The notes beneath the pieces were generated by a model. The model did not search any database. It saw nothing but the letters and a program-made list of their open reading frames with translations, and had not been told where the DNA came from. Positions 6,414 to 12,676 of a stretch of 22,068 bases of DNA are shown here, one piece after another. Origin of the DNA: an uncultured Lachnospiraceae bacterium (lineage in GTDB: Bacteria > Bacillota > Clostridia > Lachnospirales > Lachnospiraceae); assembly GCA_910589635.1 (NCBI GenBank), contig CAJUTD010000043.1:4456-26523 (forward strand), read 5' to 3'. Positions within the stretch are counted from its first letter, which is position 1. Each line of letters starts with the position of its first letter. The translations under genes were made by a program, and so were the position numbers.

Positions 6414-7646
6414 ATGCAAACAGATAGGCGGGAACCTGAAAATCATATGGAATATATGGAGGGCATGGAACAGATTGACTCTGATATTTTACATAAGGTC
6501 ATAAAGGCGCGCAATCAGTATCAGGCGAATGATTATACGGTGCAGGATGTGAGAGAAGCGTTGTCTCATGAAAATCGAAGTATTGAGGATTTTGCCGCGC
6601 TTTTGTCCCCGGCGGCAGAGCCTTTTTTGGAAGAAATGGCAAAGATGGCGAAACAGGAGACTGAAAGACATTTTGGCAATTCTGTGTATTTGTTTACCCC
6701 CATCTACATCTCTAATTATTGTGAAAATTACTGTGTGTATTGTGGGTTTAATTGCCACAATAGAATCCACCGTATGAAGCTGAATTGCGAGGAGATGGAA
6801 AAAGAGATGGCGGCCATTGCAGCAAGCGGCTTGGAGGAAATTTTAATTCTAACTGGGGAAAGCCGCGCCCAATCAGATGTAATTTACATAGGGGAGGCGT
6901 GTAAGATTGCCTGCAAATATTTCCGTATGGTGGGAATCGAGGTTTATCCAATGAATTCTGATGAGTATGCATATTTGCAAAAATGCGGTGCGGACTATGT
7001 GACAGTTTTTCAGGAGACTTATGATTCTGACCGTTATGAAATGCTGCATCTTGCCGGACATAAGAGGATTTTCCCCTACCGTTTCCATGCGCAGGAGCGT
7101 GCTCTAAAAGGTGGAATGCGTGGCGTGGCGTTTGCCGCGCTTTTGGGGCTGGCAGATTATCGCAAAGATGCGTTTGCCACAGGTCTTCACGCTTATTATA
7201 TTCAGAGGAAATACCCCTATGCAGAAATCTCTTTTTCCTGTCCGAGGCTGCGCCCGATTGTCACGATGGAGAATGCGTCCAAGAATGAAGGCGGTGAAAA
7301 AATGAAGGAGAAAGAAGTCGTCCCGGTGGTGGAGCCGTTGGGTGGTAAGAAGGTAAGCGAGCGGGAATTGATGCAAATCATGTGCGCGTACCGGCTGTTT
7401 ATGCCGTTTGCCGGGATGACAATTTCCACTAGGGAGCGGGCGGATTTTCGCGACCATGTGATTGGCGTGGCGGCAACAAAGATTTCCGCAGGCGTCAGCA
7501 CGGGAATCGGCAGCCATTCCGAGGAAGTAAAGGAACAGGGGGACAATCAGTTTGAGATTGCGGATGGCCGCGATGTTAGTGCAGTAACGCAGGCGATACG
7601 GAACCGAGGCTTGCAGCCGGTGATGAACGACTATGTTTATGTATAG
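6414..7646 (+). CDS. thiH: 2-iminoacetate synthase ThiH (radical SAM, tyrosine lyase)
   Basis: ThiH cleaves tyrosine with a 5'-deoxyadenosyl radical to give dehydroglycine (2-iminoacetate) and p-cresol, feeding ThiG in anaerobes that lack the oxygen-dependent ThiO. The 410-residue protein has the radical SAM cluster motif Cys103-x3-Cys107-x2-Cys110 in NYCENYCVYCGFNC, the SAM-binding region ILILTGES (144-151), and a C-terminal region with STRERADFRDHVIGVAATKISAG. Between the family's SFSCPRLRP (273-281) and VSERELMQIMCAYRLFMPF (314-332) is a charged insertion of about 30 residues (283-312) where well-known ThiH proteins have only a short loop. AGGAGG at 6398-6403 lies ten bases before the ATG; an internal Met12 is an alternative start. 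Its end overlaps the next gene by 14 bases. Confidence 0.95.
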   Translation: MQTDRREPENHMEYMEGMEQIDSDILHKVIKARNQYQANDYTVQDVREALSHENRSIEDFAALLSPAAEPFLEEMAKMAKQETERHFGNSVYLFTPIYISNYCENYCVYCGFNCHNRIHRMKLNCEEMEKEMAAIAASGLEEILILTGESRAQSDVIYIGEACKIACKYFRMVGIEVYPMNSDEYAYLQKCGADYVTVFQETYDSDRYEMLHLAGHKRIFPYRFHAQERALKGGMRGVAFAALLGLADYRKDAFATGLHAYYIQRKYPYAEISFSCPRLRPIVTMENASKNEGGEKMKEKEVVPVVEPLGGKKVSERELMQIMCAYRLFMPFAGMTISTRERADFRDHVIGVAATKISAGVSTGIGSHSEEVKEQGDNQFEIADGRDVSAVTQAIRNRGLQPVMNDYVYV

Positions 7647-8352
7647 AAAATTGAAATCGGATGATGGAAGTAAGCGTTGCTTTTCACAGAGTGCAGAAGT
7701 AGATTCTCAATCAAGAGGTTGTTTTCTGAAAATTGCCGTCTCAAACTGGGCATTATTTCAAGCGTCCCATGATGAGGCAGATATGGAAACGTATATAGAT
7801 TTTCTGGCTGGGATTGCAGCAGGCGACAAATCATGCCTTGGAAAAAAACGCAAGCCGGATATATTGATTGTCCGGGAAAAACAGTTGCCTGAAGCGGATT
7901 ATGTGAAATTATTTATAAGCCTTTGGCAGAAATGTGGGGAAATGGTAGGCAGGCAGACAAGGATTATTCCCCATACTTATCTGTCCGCAGCCAAAGAAAC
8001 GGGTTGCGGCTGGCTGCATCTTCCGCTCCCGGTATTTCAAAAAAGACAAAAAAATGGAATGCTTGCCGATATGGAAATTGGCACGTCCGTCCATTCCGTG
8101 GCAGAGGCAGAGACAGCGCAGAAGCTGGGAGCCTCTTATGTGACAGCTGGGCATATTTTTACCACGGACTGCAAAAAAGACGTTTCACCAAGAGGAATAG
8201 GATTTTTGGAGGAGGTCTGCGCTGCCGTCGATATCCCGGTCTATGCCATTGGGGGCATCCATGCAAAGAATCTGTCTTTGATAAGGGAAAGCTCAGCCTC
8301 CGGGGCGTGTATGATGTCGGAATATATTTTTTCTCCTATGGGAAAAACATAA
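7633..8352 (+). CDS. tenI: TenI-like thiazole tautomerase of the ThiE/thiamine-phosphate-synthase family
   Basis: The 239-residue protein is a ThiE-family TIM barrel. Its signatures fit B. subtilis TenI better than ThiE: ILIVREK lacks the Gln of the ThiE QxRxK pyrimidine site, GTSVHSVAEAE (150-160) matches TenI's GxSVHS, AGHIFTTDCKK (172-182) matches TenI's GHVFETDCKK rather than ThiE's GPxFxTxTK, and PVYAIGGI follows. His174 aligns with the TenI catalytic His122. TenI aromatises the thiazole carboxylate made by ThiG, which fits the operon. The first 32 or so residues look unconserved and there is no good ribosome binding site at 7633, so translation may be coupled to thiH or begin internally. 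Automatic annotation will probably say thiamine phosphate synthase; that activity cannot be excluded without an assay. Confidence 0.8.
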   Translation: MFMYRKLKSDDGSKRCFSQSAEVDSQSRGCFLKIAVSNWALFQASHDEADMETYIDFLAGIAAGDKSCLGKKRKPDILIVREKQLPEADYVKLFISLWQKCGEMVGRQTRIIPHTYLSAAKETGCGWLHLPLPVFQKRQKNGMLADMEIGTSVHSVAEAETAQKLGASYVTAGHIFTTDCKKDVSPRGIGFLEEVCAAVDIPVYAIGGIHAKNLSLIRESSASGACMMSEYIFSPMGKT

Positions 8353-8396
8353 AAATAAATAAGCCTGCCTTGTACTGAGAGCAAACTGATAATAGA

Positions 8397-8425
8397 TTGC
8401 TGGATGGCAATGGATATGTTATAAT
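8397..8425 (+). promoter_or_regulatory. Sigma-A promoter of the toxin-like/GNAT gene group
   Basis: TTGCTG (8397-8402), 17 bases and a perfect TATAAT (8420-8425). Transcription would start near 8431, giving a leader of about 64 bases with a hairpin and a G tract before the ATG at 8495. Confidence 0.65.
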
Positions 8426-8433
8426 TATCCAGC

Positions 8434-8472
8434 GAAGTGACCGAGTTACAGGGTGGGAGCCTCCCTAACTTC
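8434..8472 (+). promoter_or_regulatory. Structured 5' leader hairpin
   Basis: GAA (8434-8436), GTT (8445-8447) and AGGG (8450-8453) pair with CCCT (8463-8466), AAC (8467-8469) and TTC (8470-8472), forming a 10-bp interrupted stem with an eight-base bulge on one side. There is no T tract, so it is not a terminator. It could modulate mRNA stability or access to the ribosome site. The pairing is by eye. Confidence 0.3.
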
Positions 8473-8483
8473 ATAGAAGAAGA

Positions 8484-8492
8484 GGGGGGGGG
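8484..8492 (+). repeat. Nine-G homopolymer in the ribosome binding site
   Basis: Nine consecutive G begin within the Shine-Dalgarno region and end two bases before the ATG at 8495. Changes in tract length would alter the spacing between GAGG (8482-8485) and the start codon, a known mechanism of phase variation in other bacteria. Confidence 0.6.
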
Positions 8493-8494
8493 AC

Positions 8495-8752
8495 ATGAGT
8501 ACATACGAGGTTTTAACACTGTTAATACTTTTCGGAACGTTTCTTGTCGCACTGCTTGCCTACATAGATAGGAACAACAAGCCTGAACGTGAAAATCAAC
8601 TTGATTTTTTGGAGAAAAATGAGGAAGAGTTGTATGTGCGGGAATTGTCCATGTTTTTATATGGCGATTCCAAATGGTTTGAGCAGAATAATTATGAGGA
8701 AATTTGTACGCTAATCAGAGAGGCTTTTCCTGTCTTTCCAGAGAATGAATGA
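8495..8752 (+). CDS. Small protein with holin-like-toxin-type N-terminus and soluble extension
   Basis: The 85-residue product begins MSTYEVLTLLILFGTFLVAL and then LAYIDRNNK. One membrane helix (about 5-25) followed by a basic tail, with a Met-Ser/Thr-Thr-Tyr-Glu start, is the pattern of the short putative holin-like toxins (type I toxins) common in Firmicutes. Those usually stop after 30-40 residues. Here the frame continues with about 50 charged residues (QLDFLEKNEEELYVRELSMF onward) that I do not recognise. A promoter, leader hairpin and nine-G tract precede it. It overlaps the next gene by eight bases. It may be a toxin-derived membrane anchor, or simply a small membrane protein with convergent sequence. 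No antisense RNA promoter was found opposite it. Confidence 0.6.
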   Translation: MSTYEVLTLLILFGTFLVALLAYIDRNNKPERENQLDFLEKNEEELYVRELSMFLYGDSKWFEQNNYEEICTLIREAFPVFPENE

Positions 8753-9032
8753 TGCTGATACGGCGATGATGTATCTTGGCGGTTTTTTCATTCACAGGCA
8801 TTTGTGCCAGGCAACGGGAAGGAATTTCATGTTGTATTGCATGGGCGTCGAGCAGCTTACAGACGACAGGTTTGGCAATTGTTTAAAACCGCTTACAGAT
8901 AATGACCTTAATCGGCTGGCAGGTCTGGAGCAGGCAGAAATTTATAAAGAGGTGGCTGCTTATATGAGAGAGCAGTGTGTGAAATTGGAGCAGGAGATTG
9001 TGAGTTATTATCTAGGAGGAAAAAATGTCTGA
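8745..9032 (+). CDS. Small protein of unknown function
   Basis: This 95-residue, probably cytosolic protein was not recognised. It is predicted mostly helical, has three Cys in the first 38 residues with HRHLCQATGRNFMLYCMG, and ends with an amphipathic helix (YKEVAAYMREQCVKLEQEIV). Its ATG lies inside the end of the upstream gene (eight-base overlap) and its stop overlaps the acetyltransferase start by eight bases, so all three are likely co-translated. The coding status is supported by the tight packing and by AGGAGG for the next gene lying in its last codons. No function is proposed. Confidence 0.6.
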   Translation: MNDADTAMMYLGGFFIHRHLCQATGRNFMLYCMGVEQLTDDRFGNCLKPLTDNDLNRLAGLEQAEIYKEVAAYMREQCVKLEQEIVSYYLGGKNV

Positions 9033-9678
9033 TATTTTGATTCGCAATGAAACAGAGAATGATTTTAATGAAGTGGAAGAATTGACGCGGAAAGCATTTT
9101 GGAATGTCTATGTTCCGGGATGTGTGGAGCATTATCTGGCGCACATTCTGCGGGGGCATGAAGATTTTATCCCAGAGCTTGACTTTGTGGCGATAACAGA
9201 GGACGGAAGGATTGTGGGCAATCTCATGTACACAAAAGCCTGGCTTACAGATGAAAACGGCAACGAGAGAACGATTCTAACCTTTGGCCCAATCAGTGTC
9301 CATCCAGATTATCAGCGAATGGGAATTAGCAGGAGGTTATTGGAACATAGTTTTGAGAAAGCATCTGCCTTAGGGTATGAGTCAATTGTCATTATGGGGA
9401 ATCCCGGAAATTATGTGGGAAGGGGATTTAAAAGCTGCCGGAAATATCATGTCTGCATGGAAGATAACAGTTATCCCGCGGCAATGCTTGTCAAAGAATT
9501 GGTGAAAGGGACATTTGCAGACGGTAGAAAATGGGTCTATCATGGAAGTAAGGCTTATGAGTTTAACAGTGCTGATGCAGAAGCATTTGACAAGCAGTTT
9601 GAACCGATGGAAAAAGAAGTCTGTCCCAGCCAGGAGGAATTTTATATTTATAGCCATTCGTTCATAAAGGAGGAATGA
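9025..9678 (+). CDS. GNAT-family N-acetyltransferase
   Basis: This 217-residue protein has the GNAT acetyl-CoA fold. Beta-strand FGPISVHPDYQRMGISRRLL (about 92-111) contains the pyrophosphate-binding Q/RxxGxG/A-type loop (QRMGIS), followed by helix EHSFEKASALGYESIVIMG and the strand-loop GNPGNYVGRGFKSC typical of the YhbS-like (COG3153) group. The first 85 residues form the variable acceptor side. The C-terminal 70 residues (VKELVKGTFADGRKWVYHGS onward) match the extended form seen in that group. AGGAGG sits eight bases before the ATG. The acetyl acceptor is unknown: a small molecule, tRNA-linked residue or protein is possible. It is the last gene of the three-gene overlapping set. Confidence 0.88.
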   Translation: MSDILIRNETENDFNEVEELTRKAFWNVYVPGCVEHYLAHILRGHEDFIPELDFVAITEDGRIVGNLMYTKAWLTDENGNERTILTFGPISVHPDYQRMGISRRLLEHSFEKASALGYESIVIMGNPGNYVGRGFKSCRKYHVCMEDNSYPAAMLVKELVKGTFADGRKWVYHGSKAYEFNSADAEAFDKQFEPMEKEVCPSQEEFYIYSHSFIKEE

Positions 9679-9730
9679 GAATAGCAGGCATGATATAATC
9701 AATATTAGCCCGCTGAAGCGCACATAGGTT

Positions 9731-9768
9731 ACCATGTCGTTGCAAAACAATTCATGGTAGAATAAATA
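9731..9768 (+). promoter_or_regulatory. Hairpin and possible promoter upstream of the PPC-domain gene
   Basis: ACCATG (9731-9736) and CATGGT (9753-9758) form an inverted repeat with inner GTTG/CAAT pairing. TTGCAA (9740-9745) and TAAATA (9763-9768), spaced by 17 bases, overlap it. The repeat could be an operator over the promoter or the 3' hairpin of the preceding operon. A separate TATAAT at 9694 lacks a -35 match. Confidence 0.35.
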
Positions 9769-9852
9769 CATTTTGTGGAAAATCGCTTTAAAATGCCTAT
9801 CATAAATCCGAAAGAATAATTACTACAAGGTAGAAGCGAGGAGGAACACAAA

Positions 9853-11169
9853 TTGTTGCATTATGTTCAAAATGTTGGCGGTGCACTCACAGATGAGAGA
9901 AAATATTATACGGGAAATACGGGAAAATATTTTGCTTCTCCAATGAAAGAGTTAAACGAAAAAACAGTATTGACGGAGGACGCTTTGGAAAACCGTAATG
10001 ACAGTTATCGCCAACATACAAAGTATAACGATAGTATGGATTGTTATTACAGTACATATGATTTAGGAATTTTATTACAGAATAAAGAAAGCTATCTGCA
10101 AGGGACGATAAACTCCAGTCAGGATGTAGATGGTTATTTTTTTCCATATCAACAAAAGAATTTTTATGAAAAGATGGGCATATCTTCGGAGGTATCTATT
10201 CTGTTAGAGTGTCAAAATGGCGACTGTAATTTGATATTATATGATTCTTATGGCAATCAGGTCGGAATGGCAAAAGACGATGGAAGTGGCAATAAGAAAC
10301 TTGTTTTGCCGGATCTTGCTGGCGTTACATCACAGTATTTTATTCGGGTGGAGGGTGCAAATACTGCAGTTGCATTTGAGGAAAAGGCTTACCGCATTAG
10401 AATTACAGAGACAAAAAGCAGGGATATTCAAAGTGACAGTGTACAAAAATATGAAACGTCATATCAAAATCAACTGGACCGCATACATGAAATGCAGTTT
10501 GAGGCGTTGCCGGAAAGTGACAAATATTTAGGGAACGCTACGGTTGAAGAATTATTAGAGCGGATGAAACGTGGAGAACAGCTTGATAACAAAGAAATGG
10601 CATATGTCAAAATATTTGCGAATCTGGCGGATTATGAAAAAGCAGAAGCAATGAATTATATTCAGAACAAGTTATACCCGGATATACAAAAGAAAGCGGA
10701 ACAAAAGGGCATAGAATTACCGGATGGATTATGGAAGATTGAAATGGATGCGGCAGGTAATATATCGGTTGCGGGAGACATGACAGAAGAAAACAGAAGA
10801 GAACTGGAGGAGATGCTGTCAGACAATTTTGCCGGTGATTTGTGGGAAAGATATGTACAGACAATGGATATCTCCCATGAACAATACAGGCTGTTACACG
10901 GTTATCACGAAGTGGAGCGATTTATCCGCAAAGCAACAGGTGGACAATATTCGTTTCAAGATATCACCATAAAGGAAGACGGAAAAATTGGCGGATTGCC
11001 TGATAAAATGTGTCAGCAAATTAATTCCCAGGAGGCAAATGCCAAGAATGAGGAGCTGAGGGATGATATCTATATGCTCATGGATTATCGAAATAAATTC
11101 GGAATGGAAGATATCTTAAATTTTAATGTGAAGTATCAGGTTTCCGATTCGGGGCTGCGATTGATATAA
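9853..11169 (+). CDS. Uncharacterised protein with PPC-like beta domain
   Basis: The 438-residue product is unfamiliar as a whole. Residues about 81-185 resemble the bacterial pre-peptidase C-terminal (PPC) beta-sandwich: YLQGTINSSQDVDGYFFPYQ, then LLECQNGDCNLILYDSYGNQ, then YFIRVEG and YRIRIT. PPC domains normally sit at the end of secreted proteases, but here no protease domain, signal peptide, membrane helix or anchor is seen. The N-terminal 80 residues are polar, with KYYTGNTGKYFASP. Residues 190-400 are mostly helical and charged, with a short strand unit IEMDAAGNISVAGDM. A TTG start is chosen because AGGAGG (9839-9844) is eight bases upstream and no ATG is suitably placed. It is convergent with the LacI gene, only 14 bases apart, without an obvious terminator. 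Confidence 0.7.
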   Translation: MLHYVQNVGGALTDERKYYTGNTGKYFASPMKELNEKTVLTEDALENRNDSYRQHTKYNDSMDCYYSTYDLGILLQNKESYLQGTINSSQDVDGYFFPYQQKNFYEKMGISSEVSILLECQNGDCNLILYDSYGNQVGMAKDDGSGNKKLVLPDLAGVTSQYFIRVEGANTAVAFEEKAYRIRITETKSRDIQSDSVQKYETSYQNQLDRIHEMQFEALPESDKYLGNATVEELLERMKRGEQLDNKEMAYVKIFANLADYEKAEAMNYIQNKLYPDIQKKAEQKGIELPDGLWKIEMDAAGNISVAGDMTEENRRELEEMLSDNFAGDLWERYVQTMDISHEQYRLLHGYHEVERFIRKATGGQYSFQDITIKEDGKIGGLPDKMCQQINSQEANAKNEELRDDIYMLMDYRNKFGMEDILNFNVKYQVSDSGLRLI

Positions 11170-11183
11170 CGATATCGGCTTCC

Positions 11184-12206
11184 CTATTTTGGTGCGGATG
11201 CCCTTGCACAGCTTTTGCGTTCCACCAAGTGGTGCGGGACGATAATCTTGGTCGGCAGTAGCGACGGGTCCTCAATATGGTTAATAATCTGCGAGGCAGC
11301 TTCGATGCCAAGCTGACGGGAATTGATGTCAATGGAGGTCAGCGGCGGGGAGGTGAGCCTGGCAGCAATCGAATTGTTGAATGAGACAATCGACAAATCT
11401 TCGGGAATCTGCAGATTCATCTGCGATGCAGTATGTGCCAGCACCAGTGCGTGAATATCGTCATTTGCAATAAAAGCAGTTGGGCGCTCTTCCATGGAGA
11501 GCGTCTTTTTTATTTCCTCCGGGTCTTCATAAGGGATGAAGGGAATCTCAATATAATATTCTGGGCGGAAGGGGATGTTCTGTTCCGTCAGCGCCAGGAT
11601 ATATCCAGATTTCCGGTCGGCAGAGAAAATGCGGGTACTGTCACAGCCGAGATAGGCGATACGCTCATGGCCCAGGGAAATCAGGTAGGATGTGGCGTCT
11701 CTGGCAGCTTGTATATTATCGTTATCAATATAGATGGTATCTTGGATGAATTTGTCAGCTTTCCCGATAATGACAAATTGTATACCTTCTCCGTAGAGGT
11801 AGTCAACGATTGGGTCCTGGCGGGAAGAGTAGAGAAGAATGATACCGTCCAGCCGTTCCTCTTTTATCATCTGCCGTATGCATTGCAGGATTTCATCGGT
11901 GGAGGCGCCGGTGATCAGGGTGGTAAAATATTGTTTCTGATTGCAGAATTGGCTGATACCGCGCATTGTCTCCAGAAAAAAAGAGTTCTCGTAGGTATCT
12001 CTCTCCGAGACAGGCAGCACAATGCCGATGGTCTTTGTATTCGGGGAAGCAATGGGGGTGTTTGGCTCATAGCCAAGTTCCTGCATTGCTTTTCGTACTT
12101 TTTCTTTTGTCTGTTCACTGATAGACGGGTGGTTGGTGCAGGTACGCGATACTGTGGATGGCGAAACGCCAGCCAGCCGTGCTACTTCTTTGATCGTTAT
12201 ACTCAT
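11184..12206 (-). CDS. LacI-family transcriptional regulator
   Basis: This is a 340-residue repressor of the LacI/GalR family. Residues 1-25 hold the helix-turn-helix ITIKEVARLAGVSPSTVSRT, then the hinge region with TKEKVRKAMQELGYEPN. From about residue 58 comes the periplasmic-binding-protein-like sensor domain (KTIGIVLPVSERD, DGIILLYSS, FVIIGKADKF, GHERIAYLGCDS, TAFIANDDIHALVLA). The ending, LTSIDINSRQLGIEAASQII and HHLVERKSC, is standard for the family. It is divergent from the sugar PTS operon across a 470-base region carrying repeated TTGTGCAA-type sites, so it very probably represses that operon and perhaps itself, with a sugar as inducer. The operon's MalQ suggests a MalR-like role, but the ligand cannot be read from sequence. 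AAGGAAAA precedes the ATG. Confidence 0.93.
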   Translation of the reverse strand: MSITIKEVARLAGVSPSTVSRTCTNHPSISEQTKEKVRKAMQELGYEPNTPIASPNTKTIGIVLPVSERDTYENSFFLETMRGISQFCNQKQYFTTLITGASTDEILQCIRQMIKEERLDGIILLYSSRQDPIVDYLYGEGIQFVIIGKADKFIQDTIYIDNDNIQAARDATSYLISLGHERIAYLGCDSTRIFSADRKSGYILALTEQNIPFRPEYYIEIPFIPYEDPEEIKKTLSMEERPTAFIANDDIHALVLAHTASQMNLQIPEDLSIVSFNNSIAARLTSPPLTSIDINSRQLGIEAASQIINHIEDPSLLPTKIIVPHHLVERKSCARASAPK

Positions 12207-12253
12207 AATATTTTCCTTATCCCAGAATGAAATGTCATATGTTTCTGAATACT

Positions 12254-12282
12254 AGTATAAGAAATGAAAATGCAAAAGTCAA
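12254..12282 (-). promoter_or_regulatory. Promoter of the LacI-family regulator
   Basis: On the minus strand, TTGACT (12282-12277) and TATACT (12259-12254) are separated by 17 bases. A direct repeat AATGCAAAA (12269-12277 and 12281-12289) overlaps the -35 box and may be part of an operator. Confidence 0.65.
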
Positions 12283-12310
12283 TGCAAAACAAAATGATAA
12301 AATCCATATG

Positions 12311-12338
12311 TTGTGCAAATTAGCGCAAAATAATTTGC
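12311..12338. promoter_or_regulatory. Candidate LacI-family operator cluster
   Basis: TTGTGC-6-GCGCAA (12311-12328) is a near-palindrome, and GCAAATTA (12315-12322) with TAATTTGC (12331-12338) is a perfect 8-bp inverted repeat with an 8-base spacer. TTGTGCAA recurs at 12364-12371 and 12486-12493, bracketing the PTS promoter. Which repeat the repressor binds is inference. Confidence 0.45.
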
Positions 12339-12405
12339 AAAATTGCGTAAATATTATTATGAATTGTGCAAAACAGAGAAAATAATATGGATAAGAAAAG
12401 AAGCA

Positions 12406-12434
12406 TTGATAAATTTGTAAAAACGCGATATATT
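12406..12434 (+). promoter_or_regulatory. Probable promoter of the sugar PTS operon
   Basis: TTGATA (12406-12411), a 17-base spacer and TATATT (12429-12434). TTGTGCAA sites lie about 35 bases upstream of the -35 and about 45 bases downstream of the predicted start. The resulting leader is about 235 bases. Confidence 0.5.
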
Positions 12435-12500
12435 GAATATAGATAAACGAAACGGGGTGCAACAATAATGCAAATAAATGCATAATTGTGCAATGCAAGA

Positions 12501-12546
12501 TGTCAAATACCCTATAGCAAGCTGACAGGGCATGTCTGGCTTTTTT
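12501..12546 (+). terminator. Intrinsic terminator with competing antiterminator in the PTS leader
   Basis: AAGC (12519-12522) and GACA (12524-12527) pair with TGTC (12533-12536) and GCTT (12539-12542), ending in six T (12541-12546). TGTCA at 12501-12505 can instead pair with TGACA at 12523-12527, which would destroy the terminator stem. Such exclusive hairpins are the arrangement of BglG/LicT/GlcT-controlled PTS leaders, but I see no clear RAT consensus and no antiterminator gene in the window. Confidence 0.5.
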
Positions 12547-12553
12547 ACCAAGT

Positions 12554-12615
12554 CCGCCCCAAGGGGCGGGGTATTTGCCCCTCGCGGCATTCACCAAATA
12601 TCCGCGCTAGCGCGG
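12554..12615. repeat. G+C-rich nested palindromes in the PTS leader
   Basis: CCGCCCC (12554-12560) pairs with GGGGCGG (12563-12569), GGGG/CCCC flank TATTTG just after it, CGCGG near 12583 can pair with CCGCG near 12602, and 12602-12615 is the perfect palindrome CCGCGCTAGCGCGG. A related CTCGCGGG follows at 12631. The block contrasts sharply with the AT-rich DNA around it, resembling a dispersed palindromic element or a structured leader. The segment 12616-12676 holds only the ribosome binding site AGGAGG (12663-12668). Confidence 0.4.
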
Positions 12616-12676
12616 CTGCTTGGCTCATTGCTCGCGGGAATAAAATAATTCAAAAAGAGGACAGGAGGAAGGAAAA

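Noticed and set aside
8370..8420. CTGAGA and CTGAT words resembling a TPP riboswitch after the thi genes
   Set aside because: The order and spacing do not match: the ACCC-GAACCTGAT and GCGTAGGGA parts are absent, and the gene that follows is not thiamine-related.
11433..12230. Long plus-strand open frame opposite the LacI regulator
   Set aside because: It is antisense to a clear LacI-family gene and has no recognisable domain or promoter.
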